A stretch of DNA of 46,003 nt from positions 1 through 46,003 of the forward strand of contig NZ_LMHC01000010.1 in NCBI RefSeq assembly GCF_001427665.1, in the 5' to 3' direction. Source of the stretch: Caulobacter sp. Root655 (GTDB lineage Bacteria; Pseudomonadota; Alphaproteobacteria; Caulobacterales; Caulobacteraceae). A program made the position numbers and the translations under genes. The notes under the pieces are model-generated. The model was not told the DNA's origin. It did not search any database and worked only from the letters and a program-made list of their open reading frames with translations. Positions 15,109-23,418 of the stretch are shown here, one piece after another (positions within the stretch are counted from its first letter, which is position 1; each line of letters opens with the position of its first letter).

Positions 15109-15380
15109 TCGCCGCCCTCGCCGTAGCGCTGGCGCAATTCCGCGAACACGACTTCGGCGTCCAGATAGTCGCCATCCTCGATCGTCTTCTCGATCGACAA
15201 CCGGATCGCCTCGACGTCGTCGGTGACGCCGAACTCCATCCGGTCGGCGAAGGCGCTGGCGGCCACAAAGATCGCTTCGCCCACCGATTCGAACACGCCC
15301 TTATCGACCAGCGGCTGGAACCGCGCCGCGAGGGACGGCGGGATGAAGAAGGTGTCAGGCGGGCGAACAGGCTTGTTCAT
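15105..15380 (-). CDS. Antitoxin of module 2 (ParD-like)
   Basis: A 91-residue protein starting MNKPV like antitoxin 1 but otherwise dissimilar. Residues 15-45 (PSLAARFQPLVDKGVFESVG) look like the ribbon-helix-helix/dimerisation part, and the C-terminus is acidic (KTIEDGDYLDAEVVF). It starts inside the 71-bp repeat that also contains the stop of the indolepyruvate oxidoreductase gene. The promoter should overlap the end of that gene. The antitoxin probably represses its own operon. Confidence 0.8.
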   Translation of the reverse strand: MNKPVRPPDTFFIPPSLAARFQPLVDKGVFESVGEAIFVAASAFADRMEFGVTDDVEAIRLSIEKTIEDGDYLDAEVVFAELRQRYGEGGD

Positions 15381-15440
15381 GCCCCGAGCCTATCACGAAG
15401 CCCGGGGCGCGCCAGTCTTCACCCCTCCCACTGGCTCCAC
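15370..15440. repeat. 71-bp direct repeat, copy B (native)
   Basis: Contains the start of antitoxin 2 and the last seven codons plus stop of the indolepyruvate ferredoxin oxidoreductase gene. The paired copy at 14725-14795 lies 645 bp away. Confidence 0.95.
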
Positions 15441-18400
15441 AGCGTCGCCGCGTCGGCCTTGGCGGTGACCACCGAGGCGTCCTTGACGTGGCCGTAGCCG
15501 CGGATGGCCTGCGGGACCGCCGCGATGCGGGCCGCGAGCGGCAGGCGCTCGGGGGTCAGGCCGCCGGCCAGGCGGTCGAGGGTGAGCTCGTAGTCGGCGA
15601 GCAGACCGCGCTCCATGCGGCGTTCCTCGGTCTTGCCGAACACGTCGAGCGGCCCGCCGCGCAGGCCCTTCATCCTGGCCATCAGCGGGAAGGCGTAGTC
15701 GAGCATCCAGCCACCGAACGCCATCTTGCGCGGATGGCCGTCCTTGTCCTTGGCGCCGATGATCGGCGGGGCCAGCCAGACCTTGGCCTTGCCGCCCTTG
15801 AAGGTCCCGGCCAGCTCGGCCGCGAACCGCCCGTCCGTGTACAGACGGGCGACCTCGTATTCGTCCTTGTAGGCCATCAGCTTGTAGAGGTTGACCGCCG
15901 CCGCCCGGGTCAGGGCCTCCCCGCCGCCGGCCGCCGCCTCGGCCAGGGCGACCTTTTCGATCCTGGCGGCGTAGCGCCTGGCGTAGGCCTCGTTCTGGTA
16001 GGCGACGAGGTCGGCGGTGCGCTTGGCGATCAGCTCGGCCAGCGGCATGGTCTCGGGAGTCGGCACGTCGGCGTCGCGCGGACCGGCCGAGGCCGGGTCG
16101 TGGGCGACGCGGCGGCCCAGCTCGAAGGCGGCCAGGTTGGACTCGTAGTCCACCCCGTTCAGCTTGATGGCCCGATAGACCGCGCGGCTGGACAGCGGGA
16201 TCACCCCGCGCTGCCAGGCGAAGCCGACCATGATCATGTTGGCGAAGATGGCGTCGCCGAACTGGCTCTCGGCCAGGTGCTGGGCCGGGCAGGAATCGAA
16301 CGACTTGGTCGCGCCCTTGATCCGGCGGGCCATGGCCCCGCTGTCGAAGCGGATGTCACGGCTGGTGACGAAGTCGGCCGTCGGGGCGAAGTCGCTATTG
16401 CCGAACGCCGCCGTGCGGTCCTTGGCGTAGAGCGACAGGCCCTCCGGCGAAGCGGCCACCAGCATGTCGCAGGCGATCAGCACGTCGGCGCTGGCGGCGG
16501 GCACGCGGCCGCCGACCACCGTCTCCTCGGTCTCGCCGATCTTGACGTGGCTGAACACCGCCCCGCCCTTCTGGGCCAGGCCCGTCATGTCGACCACGCT
16601 GCCGGCCCGGCCGTCGACGTGGGCGGCCATGGCCAGGATCGAGGCCACGGTGGTCACGCCGGTGCCGCCGACCCCGGTGAACAGGATCTTCCGCACGCCG
16701 TGGAAGTCGTCGAACACCGGCAGCGGCGTCGAGTCCGCCGTCAGGGCCGGGACCTTCTTGGCCTGGGCGCTCTGCGCCCCTTCCAGGGTGATGAACGACG
16801 GGCAAAAGCCGTCGACGCAGCTGTAGTCCTGGTTGCAGGTCGACTGGTTGATCTTGCGCTTGCGGCCGAACTCGGTGTTCAGCGGCTCCACCGACACGCA
16901 GTTGGACTTGATCGAGCAGTCGCCGCAGCCCTCGCAGACCAGGGGGTTGATGAACACCCGCTTGGTGGCCTTGGCCATCGTGCCGCGCTTGCGGCGACGG
17001 CGCTTCTCGGTGGCGCAGGTCTGGTCGTAGAGCAGCACCGTCGTGCCGGGGGTGTCGCGCAGCATCTTCTGCACGCTCATCAGTTCGGCGCGCGGGAAAA
17101 CCTCGACACCGGGGGCCAGGTCCTTGATGTCGGCGTAGCGTTCCAGCTCGTCGACGACGATCACCGTCCGGGTGACGCCTTCGCTGGCCAACTGGCGGGT
17201 GATCTGGGCGGGGGTGAAGCCGCTCTCGGCCCGCTGGCCGCCGGTCATGGCGACGGCGTCGTTGAACAGCAGTTTGTAGGTGATGTTGGCCCCGGCCGCG
17301 ATCGCCGCCCGGATGGCCAGCGAGCCGGAGTGGTTGTAGGTGCCGTCGCCCAGGTTCTGGAAGACGTGCTTCTCGGTGGTGAACGGCGCCGCGCCCACCC
17401 AGGTCAGGCCCTCGCCGCCCATGTGGGTGTTGAGGTCGGTCGAGGGGTCGTTGAAGCTGGCCATGTAGTGACAGCCGATGCCGGCCAGGGCGCGGCTGCC
17501 CTCGGGCAGCTTGGTCGAGGTGTTATGCGGACAGCCCGCGCAGAAGAACGGCTTGCGAGCCTGGTCGGCGGCCAGACTGACGGCGGCGACGCCGGCCGCC
17601 GAGACGCGGTTCAGATAGGCCTGGGCCCGCTCCATGTGCGGTCCCTCCGGCAGGCGGTCGTAGATCGCCAGGGCGATTTCGGCCACCGACAGCGAGCCCA
17701 GCTCCGACAGCAGCGGATGACCGTGCTCGTCCTGCTTGCCGATGATTCGCGGCCGGGCGTGGGCTGGCAGGTCGTAGAGGGCGGCGCGCGCCTGGGGCTC
17801 GATCAGCCCGCGCTTGTGCTCGATGACCATCAGGGTCTCGAGGCCGGCGGCGAAGGCCCGCATGCCCAGGGGCTCCAGCGGCCAGGGCATGCCGACCTTG
17901 TAGATCGAGACGCCCAGGTCGGCGGCCTCCTCCAGGCTCATGCCCATGGCGGTGAAGGCTTCCAGCACGTCCTTGTAGGCCTGGCCCTGGCAGACGATGC
18001 CCAGCCGCGCCTTGCCGACCCGCACCGAGTGGGCGCCCAGCACCACTCGGTCGATGCCGTTGGCGCGGGCGAAGGCCAGGGCGGCGGGCAGCTTGTGGAG
18101 ACGCAGGCGGCGCTCCTTCTCCATCGGCTGGTCCTTCAGCCGGATGCCCAGGCCGCCGGGGGGCATGGGGAAGTTCTCGGGAATAACGAGCTTGTGGCGG
18201 TCCAGCGAGACGTCGATGGTCACGCCTGAGTCCATGGTGTCGGCCAGGGCGATCATGCCGACCCACAGGCCGCTGAAGCGCGACATCGAAATGCCCATCA
18301 GGCCGTAGTCCAGCACCTCCTGCACGTCGGCCGGCGACAGCACCGGCATCTCGAAGTCCTGGAAGGCGAACTCCGACTGCGACGGCAGGGTCGAGCTCTT

Positions 18401-18850
18401 GCAGGCGTGGTCGTCGCCGGCCACCGCCAGCACGCCGCCGGTCGGGAAGCTGCCGGCGAAATTGGCGTGCTTGAAGACGTCGCCGGTGCGGTCGACGCCG
18501 GGCGCCTTGCCGTACCACATGCCGAACACGCCATCATGGGTCGCGCCCGGGAACAGGTTGGCCTGCTGACTGCCCCACACGGCGGTGGCGGCCAGGTCCT
18601 CGTTGAGGCCTTCCTTGAAGACCACGTCGTGGGCGGTGAGCAGCTTGCTCATGCGCGCCGCCTGCTGGTCCAACCCGCCCAGGGGCGAGCCGCGATAGCC
18701 GGACAGGAAGCCGGCGGTGTTGAGTCCGTTGCGGGTGTCGAGACGCTTGCGATCGAGCAGAACGCGGATCAGCGCCTGCACGCCGGTGATGAAGGCGCGG
18801 CCATCTTCGAGCAGATATTTGTCGTCAAGCGTGACTTCCGAGTGCCGCAT
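15419..18850 (-). CDS. Indolepyruvate ferredoxin oxidoreductase family protein (single chain)
   Basis: A 1143-residue fusion of the alpha, ferredoxin-like and gamma subunits. The N-terminal pyrimidine-type TPP domain is about 1-380, the TPP-binding half around 440 (GCPHNTSTK and GIGCHYMASF), a ferredoxin-type 4Fe-4S site near 638 (CEGCGDCSIKSNC with further CNQDYSC), and the gamma domain with GVGGTGVTTVASILA near 728. It decarboxylates arylpyruvates or related 2-oxo acids to acyl-CoA, with electrons going to ferredoxin. The ATG at 18850 follows GGAGGAA; 12 upstream codons are not used. The divergent Lrp/AsnC gene probably regulates it. Confidence 0.9.
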   Translation of the reverse strand: MRHSEVTLDDKYLLEDGRAFITGVQALIRVLLDRKRLDTRNGLNTAGFLSGYRGSPLGGLDQQAARMSKLLTAHDVVFKEGLNEDLAATAVWGSQQANLFPGATHDGVFGMWYGKAPGVDRTGDVFKHANFAGSFPTGGVLAVAGDDHACKSSTLPSQSEFAFQDFEMPVLSPADVQEVLDYGLMGISMSRFSGLWVGMIALADTMDSGVTIDVSLDRHKLVIPENFPMPPGGLGIRLKDQPMEKERRLRLHKLPAALAFARANGIDRVVLGAHSVRVGKARLGIVCQGQAYKDVLEAFTAMGMSLEEAADLGVSIYKVGMPWPLEPLGMRAFAAGLETLMVIEHKRGLIEPQARAALYDLPAHARPRIIGKQDEHGHPLLSELGSLSVAEIALAIYDRLPEGPHMERAQAYLNRVSAAGVAAVSLAADQARKPFFCAGCPHNTSTKLPEGSRALAGIGCHYMASFNDPSTDLNTHMGGEGLTWVGAAPFTTEKHVFQNLGDGTYNHSGSLAIRAAIAAGANITYKLLFNDAVAMTGGQRAESGFTPAQITRQLASEGVTRTVIVVDELERYADIKDLAPGVEVFPRAELMSVQKMLRDTPGTTVLLYDQTCATEKRRRRKRGTMAKATKRVFINPLVCEGCGDCSIKSNCVSVEPLNTEFGRKRKINQSTCNQDYSCVDGFCPSFITLEGAQSAQAKKVPALTADSTPLPVFDDFHGVRKILFTGVGGTGVTTVASILAMAAHVDGRAGSVVDMTGLAQKGGAVFSHVKIGETEETVVGGRVPAASADVLIACDMLVAASPEGLSLYAKDRTAAFGNSDFAPTADFVTSRDIRFDSGAMARRIKGATKSFDSCPAQHLAESQFGDAIFANMIMVGFAWQRGVIPLSSRAVYRAIKLNGVDYESNLAAFELGRRVAHDPASAGPRDADVPTPETMPLAELIAKRTADLVAYQNEAYARRYAARIEKVALAEAAAGGGEALTRAAAVNLYKLMAYKDEYEVARLYTDGRFAAELAGTFKGGKAKVWLAPPIIGAKDKDGHPRKMAFGGWMLDYAFPLMARMKGLRGGPLDVFGKTEERRMERGLLADYELTLDRLAGGLTPERLPLAARIAAVPQAIRGYGHVKDASVVTAKADAATLWSQWEG

Positions 18851-18894
18851 AGCAAAAAAATTCCTCCCGGGTCTTCCTGCCCGCACAGCAATAT

Positions 18895-18924
18895 CTTATA
18901 GAAACGGGGAAATTGTTTGCCCAA
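18895..18924 (-). promoter_or_regulatory. Candidate sigma-70-type promoter of the IOR gene
   Basis: On the minus strand TTGGGC, 18 bases, then TATAAG, placing transcription start about 35 bp before the IOR ATG. Distance and context are plausible, but the -35 box is weak. Confidence 0.35.
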
Positions 18925-18991
18925 GGCGTGCCCGGTTCATGGCCGGTTTGCGCACGATCAACGCACTAAACACCCTCTGGGGGAGGAATTC

Positions 18992-19489
18992 TTGTCCGAA
19001 CAACTCGACGCCGTGGATGCCAAGATCCTCGATCTCATCCAACACGACGCCGGACTGTCTGTCGCGGAGATCGCGGAGCGGGTCGGGCTGTCTTCCAGCC
19101 CGTGCTGGCGACGGATCAAAAGGCTCGAGGACGCGGGCGTCATCCAGCGCCGCGTGACCATCCTGGACCGCGAGAAACTGGGCCTGGGCTTCGAGGTCTA
19201 TTGCACCGCCAAGCTGTCGCTGCCGACCAAGGAAAACCTCGACACCTTCGAGCAGGCCGTCGGCAAATGGGCCGAGGTGGTGCAATGCGCCACCGTCACC
19301 GGCGCCGCCGACTACGAGCTGCGCATCGTCACCCGCGACATGCGCGCCTTCGACGAATTCCTGCGCGACAAACTGCTGTCGCTGGGCCTGGTGTCCAATA
19401 TCGAGAGCCGGATCGTCATCCGCGGCGTCAAGAATTCCACGGCGGTGCCGCTGGGGCTGGTCAGTCCGTATGTGAGCCCGCTGGGCTGA
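18992..19489 (+). CDS. Lrp/AsnC-family transcriptional regulator
   Basis: A 165-residue protein. The N-terminal helix-turn-helix (LDAVDAKILDLIQHDAGLSV, then IAERVGLSSSPCWRRIKRLE) is followed by the RAM/ligand-binding domain with VVQCATVTGAADYELRIVT and LVSNIESRIVIRG. Lrp-type proteins form octamers or hexadecamers and sense amino acids. It is transcribed away from the indolepyruvate oxidoreductase gene, so it probably responds to an aromatic or branched amino acid and controls that gene. The TTG at 18992 has a perfect GGGAGGAATTC spacing and gives the family-typical N-terminus. Confidence 0.9.
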   Translation: MSEQLDAVDAKILDLIQHDAGLSVAEIAERVGLSSSPCWRRIKRLEDAGVIQRRVTILDREKLGLGFEVYCTAKLSLPTKENLDTFEQAVGKWAEVVQCATVTGAADYELRIVTRDMRAFDEFLRDKLLSLGLVSNIESRIVIRGVKNSTAVPLGLVSPYVSPLG

Positions 19490-19499
19490 TCTTTCCAAG

Positions 19500-19645
19500 C
19501 CTCCCCCTGTGGAGGAGGCGATCGCGCAGCGATCGGTGGGGGGAGTTTTAGGGTCGAAGATCCGGCTTGGGGCCATCGTCCGATCACTCCCCCCTCCGTC
19601 ATCCCCGACCAAGTCGGGGACGACACCTCCCCCACAGGGGGAGGA
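19500..19645. repeat. Intergenic palindromic repeat, family 2, copy 2
   Basis: CCTCCCCCTGTGGAGGAGG at the left and CCTCCCCCACAGGGGGAGGA at the right, with a nested GTCATCCCCGACC / GGTCGGGGACGAC dyad. It lies between the end of the Lrp gene and the start of the pirin gene. Confidence 0.8.
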
Positions 19646-19711
19646 TTTTTGTTCTAGAATCCCCCTCTCGCTCCCGCCACAATGCCGGCTCCACCCCACC
19701 GGAGCCCTCCC

Positions 19712-20605
19712 ATGATCGACCTCGTCATCGACCAGCGCCGCAAGGACCTCGGCGGGTTCGAGGTGGGCCGCGTGCTGCCGTTCCACAGCCACCGGATGGT
19801 GGGGCCCTTCACCTTCTTCGACCACATGGGCCCGGCCAGCTTCGCGCCCGGCTTCCCGCGCAATGTCGACGTGCGGCCCCACCCGCACATCGGCCTGTCG
19901 ACCCTGACCTACCTGTTCGAGGGCGAGATCACCCACCGCGACAGCCTCGGCTCGGAGATCGACATCCGTCCCGGCGAGGTCAACTGGATGACGGCCGGCA
20001 GCGGCATCACCCATTCCGAGCGCTTCGAGACCCTGCGCCGCGACGGCGGCGTGATGCACGGCATCCAGGCCTGGGTGGCCCTGCCGGAAGACAAGGAAGA
20101 GATCGACCCGCTGTTTTCGCACCATGGCCGCGACGAACTGCCCAGCTTCGAGGACAAGGGCGGCCTGAAGGCCACGCTGGTGGCCGGCAAGGCGTTCGGC
20201 GTCGAGGCCAAGGTGCCGGTGTTCTCGCCGCTGTTCTACGTGCACTGGGAGCTGGCGGCCGGGACCAAGGCCGGGCTGCCTGCCGAATATCCCGAGCGCG
20301 CCGCCTATGTCGCCACCGGCAAGGTCGAGGTCGGCGGCCAGACCCTGCACGCCGGCCAGATGGCGGTGTTCGCGCCCGGCGAGACCATCGTCTTCGAGGC
20401 CCTGGAGCCCTCGACGGTCATGCTGCTGGGCGGCGAGCCGATCGGCCCGCGCTTCATCGAATGGAACTTCGTCCATTCGTCCAAGGACCGCATCGAGCAG
20501 GCCAAGGCCGACTGGCGGGCCGGCCGCATGAAGCTGCCCGACCTCGACCACGACGAGTTCACCCCCCTGCCCGAGCCGCCGCCGCCCCCGCCGCCGATGT
20601 CTTGA
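19712..20605 (+). CDS. Pirin-family protein
   Basis: A 297-residue bicupin. The N-terminal cupin has metal-binding HPHIGLSTLTYLFEG (His57, His59) and ITHSERFE with His101 and Glu103, all four of the pirin iron-site residues. The second cupin (YVATGKVEVGG) lacks a metal site. Bacterial pirins act as iron-dependent quercetinases or as redox-sensitive regulators; which one applies here is open. The C-terminus ends in a polyproline stretch (PLPEPPPPPPPMS), uncommon for the family. The ATG at 19712 has a GGAG site. It precedes a GGGGACAGG palindrome at 20620. Confidence 0.9.
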   Translation: MIDLVIDQRRKDLGGFEVGRVLPFHSHRMVGPFTFFDHMGPASFAPGFPRNVDVRPHPHIGLSTLTYLFEGEITHRDSLGSEIDIRPGEVNWMTAGSGITHSERFETLRRDGGVMHGIQAWVALPEDKEEIDPLFSHHGRDELPSFEDKGGLKATLVAGKAFGVEAKVPVFSPLFYVHWELAAGTKAGLPAEYPERAAYVATGKVEVGGQTLHAGQMAVFAPGETIVFEALEPSTVMLLGGEPIGPRFIEWNFVHSSKDRIEQAKADWRAGRMKLPDLDHDEFTPLPEPPPPPPPMS

Positions 20606-20619
20606 GGCGAAGAGCGGAG

Positions 20620-20645
20620 GGGGACAGGCGCATGCGCCTGTCCCC
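20620..20645. repeat. 26-bp perfect palindrome GGGGACAGGCGC..., copy 1
   Basis: A perfect inverted repeat with halves GGGGACAGGCGCA and TGCGCCTGTCCCC. An identical copy is at 21052-21077. Such GGGGACAG-tipped palindromes resemble REP elements moved by Y1 (RAYT) transposases. Confidence 0.85.
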
Positions 20646-20668
20646 AAGGGGCGCCAAGAGGGCCCGAA

Positions 20669-21022
20669 CTAGGTCAGCCGCTCCGGGCCCAGATCCGCCG
20701 TCTCGTAGTGCGCCGACAGCTTCGCGCACGCCCCCAGGAACAGCCCCTCGATAAACGCCATCGTCCGCCCGGTCCTGGCGACGATCTCGGCCAGCGCGTG
20801 GCCCCGCCCCGCCGCCATGTCCATCACCGCCACCTCCCGCGCCGACAGGGCCCGCCGCGCGGCGGCCAGGCGGTCCTGAGCGTCCAGGCGCTTGAAGCTG
20901 TCGTCCAGGGCCAGGGTCTTGCGGTAGTCGCGGCCGTACATCGCCGCGGCGTTGGCGTCGGCGAAGCTGATCGCCGGGCCGGCGTCTTCGATCGGCGCGG
21001 GAAGAGGGTCTTCGGGGGGCAC
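20669..21022 (-). CDS. Hypothetical protein with a sigma-region-4-like helical segment
   Basis: A 117-residue protein of unknown family. After an acidic proline-rich start (VPPEDPLPAPIEDAG), the region from about 35 to 105 is helical: LDAQDRLAAARRALSAREVA followed by AEIVARTGRTMAFIEGLFLG, which resembles the helix-turn-helix of LuxR/sigma-4 domains (ALSAREVAVMDMAAGRGHALAEI). The GTG at 21022 is the best start. The frame's longer version would run through the palindrome upstream. The gene is bracketed by two identical 26-bp palindromes and is the only gene here so flanked. Confidence 0.6.
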   Translation of the reverse strand: MPPEDPLPAPIEDAGPAISFADANAAAMYGRDYRKTLALDDSFKRLDAQDRLAAARRALSAREVAVMDMAAGRGHALAEIVARTGRTMAFIEGLFLGACAKLSAHYETADLGPERLT

Positions 21023-21051
21023 GGGATCTTCTAGCCCAGAAGGCCGTGGAT

Positions 21052-21077
21052 GGGGACAGGCGCATGCGCCTGTCCCC
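21052..21077. repeat. 26-bp perfect palindrome GGGGACAGGCGC..., copy 2
   Basis: Same sequence as 20620-20645. It lies 30 bp upstream of the unknown gene and 47 bp upstream of the deaminase gene, i.e. between divergent starts. Confidence 0.85.
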
Positions 21078-21123
21078 ACTTCCAGCTCTTGACCCCGCGC
21101 GCTGTCGGACCGATCACATTCCC

Positions 21124-22146
21124 ATGACCGATCTCGCCCTCGAAACCTTCATCCGCGGCCTGCCCAAGGCCGAGCTGCACATGCACATCGAGGGCAGCCT
21201 CGAGCCCGAGCTGATGTTCGAGCTGGCCGCCCGCAACGGCGTCGTCCTGCCGTTCAAGACGGTGGACGAAATCCGCGCCGCCTACGATTTCTCCAACCTG
21301 CAGGACTTCCTGGACATCTACTACCAGGGCGCGGGCGTGCTGCTCACCGAGGCCGACTTCAAGGACCTGGCCCTGGCCTATTTCCGCCGCCTGGCGGCCG
21401 ACGGCGGGACCCACGCCGAAATCTTCTTCGACCCCCAGACCCACACCGACCGCGGCGTGGCGTTCGGCACGGTGATCGGCGGGCTGACGGCGGGCATGGA
21501 AGAGGCCGAGCGCACGCTGGGCGTCAGCTCCAAGCTGATCCTCTGCTTCCTGCGCCACCTGGACGAGGCCGCCGCCTTCGCCACCCTGGAACAGGCCAAG
21601 CCCTATCTCGACAAGATCGCCGGAGTCGGCCTGGACTCCTCCGAGGTCGGCCACCCGCCCGCCAAGTTCGCCCGCGTGCTGCAAGCGGCCCGCGACCTGG
21701 GCCTCAAGGTCGTCGCCCACGCCGGCGAGGAGGGCCCGCCGGCCTATGTCTGGGAGGCGGTGGACCTGATCAATGTCGACCGCATCGACCACGGCAACCG
21801 GGCGCTGGAGGACGACTGCCTGACCGCGCGGCTGGTGCAGGACGGCACGACGCTGACCGTGTGCCCGCTGTCGAACCTCAAGCTGTGCGGGGTGAGCGAC
21901 CTCAAGCACCACCCGCTGAAGCGCATGCTGGCCCTGGGCCTGAAGGCGACGGTCAATTCCGACGACCCGGCCTATTTCGGCGGCTACCTGCTGGAGAACT
22001 ACCTGCAGACGGCGGAAGCGCTGGACCTGACCCGCGACGAACTGGTGACCCTGGCCAAGAACAGCTTCACGGGGTCGTTCCTCGGCGAGGCGGAGAAGGC
22101 CAAGCGGGTGGCGGGGATCGACGCGTACGTGGCGGCGGCGAACTGA
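21124..22146 (+). CDS. Adenine/adenosine deaminase family amidohydrolase
   Basis: A 340-residue zinc hydrolase. Zinc ligands and catalytic residues are visible: HMHIEGS at 19-25 (His19, His21), VVAHAGEEGP (His and Glu) and DRIDHGNRAL; the last zinc site is NSDDPAYFGGYL. The latter form, with DDPAYFGG, is characteristic of the adenine deaminase (adenine aminohydrolase) subgroup rather than classic adenosine deaminases. It probably converts adenine to hypoxanthine in the cytoplasm for purine salvage. The ATG at 21124 is favoured because upstream residues are repeat-derived. Confidence 0.85.
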   Translation: MTDLALETFIRGLPKAELHMHIEGSLEPELMFELAARNGVVLPFKTVDEIRAAYDFSNLQDFLDIYYQGAGVLLTEADFKDLALAYFRRLAADGGTHAEIFFDPQTHTDRGVAFGTVIGGLTAGMEEAERTLGVSSKLILCFLRHLDEAAAFATLEQAKPYLDKIAGVGLDSSEVGHPPAKFARVLQAARDLGLKVVAHAGEEGPPAYVWEAVDLINVDRIDHGNRALEDDCLTARLVQDGTTLTVCPLSNLKLCGVSDLKHHPLKRMLALGLKATVNSDDPAYFGGYLLENYLQTAEALDLTRDELVTLAKNSFTGSFLGEAEKAKRVAGIDAYVAAAN

Positions 22147-22310
22147 AACCCTCTCCCAGAGGGAGAGGGAGGGGCCCATGGCGGAGCCATGGGAGGGTGA
22201 GGGGTTTAGACGTTCGACGGCGTGCCGGCAGGGAATGGGGCCGATACGGCGTAACCCCTCATCCTCCCACGCTCCGCGCGGGCCCCTCCTTCTCCCTCTG
22301 GGAGAAGGTG
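22147..22310. repeat. Dispersed palindromic intergenic repeat, family 1, copy 2
   Basis: Begins directly after the deaminase TGA with AAACCCTCTCCCAGAGGGAG and ends with the mirrored GGGCCCCTCCTTCTCCCTCT, with GGGAGGGTGAGGGGT and ACCCCTCATCCTCCCA in the middle. This is the complete form of the truncated copy at 85-230. Confidence 0.85.
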
Positions 22311-22314
22311 ATTT

Positions 22315-23289
22315 TTACAGCGCCCTACGCACCGCGTCCGCCAGCTCGTCCAGTTCCGTGATCCCCAGATCGGCATGGAACGGCAGGCTCAGCACTGACT
22401 TGGCCAGGCGGTCGGCCACCGGCATCTCGTCGCGGGCCGAGTGTCCCGGCCCCACGGGATTGGTCACGTAGCCCTCGGCGGCCAGCTTTGCGGCGACGGC
22501 GGGGGCAGCGCCTTCGGCCAGGCTGACGACCCAGGCGTCGGACACCCAGCTCATCCCCCAGCCCGGCTGGAAGCGGATCGGGGCGCCCAGCAGCAGCATG
22601 CGCAGGCGCTGGGCCGCGGTGGCCAGGCGCAGGCGCTGGCCCGACCAGGCCTCGAGCCCCGCCTCGCCGGCGAAGGCGGGCGCATCAAGGCGGGCGATGA
22701 AATCGGCGTCCTCGCAGGCCACGAACACGCCGCGTCCGCTGGGCAGGCCGACGACCACGGGAACCGGGGCGTCCATGACCACGTCAAAGCCCTCGCAAGC
22801 GTCGACGACGATCGGCAGGCCGGTCTCGGCATGGAAGGCGGCCCAGGCGGCCATGTCGGGCGCGCGGCCAAAGGCGCAGGTGGGGACGATGGCCTCGATC
22901 GGCGGCGGGGCCTCGCCCAGGCGCTCGCGCAGGTGAGCCGGATCGAACATCCAGCTGTAGGGGTCGACGTCGACCAGCCAGGGCTTCAACCCTGCGGCGG
23001 CGATGCCTTCGAGGGTGGCGGCGCAAGCCAGGGCCGGAACGATGCAGACCCCGCCGCGACGCGCGCCCGAAACGGCCAGGGCGGCGGCCAGGGCGGCGAC
23101 CCGGGTCGAGACGGCGCGGACGGCGGTGGGACGGTCGAAACGCTCGGCCAGGCGGCTGTCGAGACCCGGCGCCAGGCCTTGTCGCAGCAATTGCTCGACG
23201 GCGGCGAAATCCTGCGGGACGCCCCGGGCGACGAGCTTGTCGCGCTTGCGGGCTTCCAACGACGGCGCGGTTCTGGGTTGAGGTTGCAT
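22315..23289 (-). CDS. DegT/DnrJ/EryC1-like fold protein lacking the PLP lysine
   Basis: A 324-residue protein with the aminotransferase large domain: IVPALACAATLEGIAAAG, LVDVDPYSWMFDPAHLRERL, and VDACEGFDVVM where the PLP-pocket aspartate lies. In DegT enzymes this is followed by a segment with the Schiff-base lysine and a glycine pair; here it reads GLPSGRGVFVACED with no lysine, about five residues shorter. The protein is therefore probably not a working aminotransferase. It may be a regulator or sugar-binding partner. The ATG at 23289 has GGAAG before it; a GTG at 23322 is an alternative. Confidence 0.7.
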   Translation of the reverse strand: MQPQPRTAPSLEARKRDKLVARGVPQDFAAVEQLLRQGLAPGLDSRLAERFDRPTAVRAVSTRVAALAAALAVSGARRGGVCIVPALACAATLEGIAAAGLKPWLVDVDPYSWMFDPAHLRERLGEAPPPIEAIVPTCAFGRAPDMAAWAAFHAETGLPIVVDACEGFDVVMDAPVPVVVGLPSGRGVFVACEDADFIARLDAPAFAGEAGLEAWSGQRLRLATAAQRLRMLLLGAPIRFQPGWGMSWVSDAWVVSLAEGAAPAVAAKLAAEGYVTNPVGPGHSARDEMPVADRLAKSVLSLPFHADLGITELDELADAVRRAL

Positions 23290-23335
23290 CGGGACGGCGC
23301 TTCCGAAGATCCGGCTCTGCACAGGGCATCACCTT

Positions 23336-23343
23336 ATGGTTAA
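23336..23343 (-). promoter_or_regulatory. Possible CtrA half site TTAACCAT upstream of the DegT-like gene
   Basis: ATGGTTAA on the plus strand. It lies about 14 bp before the alternative GTG start of the DegT-like gene. Upstream of it GATA sits where the second TTAA half would be, a poor match. Confidence 0.25.
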
Positions 23344-23418
23344 GCAACCGTATCGAGTGACTCGCGGGGCGTGCATGCGGCGCGCCGTCGCGGCATTTTT
23401 GGGGCCGGAATCTTCCCG

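Noticed and set aside
15488..18229. A 913-codon plus-strand frame
   Set aside because: It lies wholly antisense to the indolepyruvate oxidoreductase gene, whose motifs are unambiguous.
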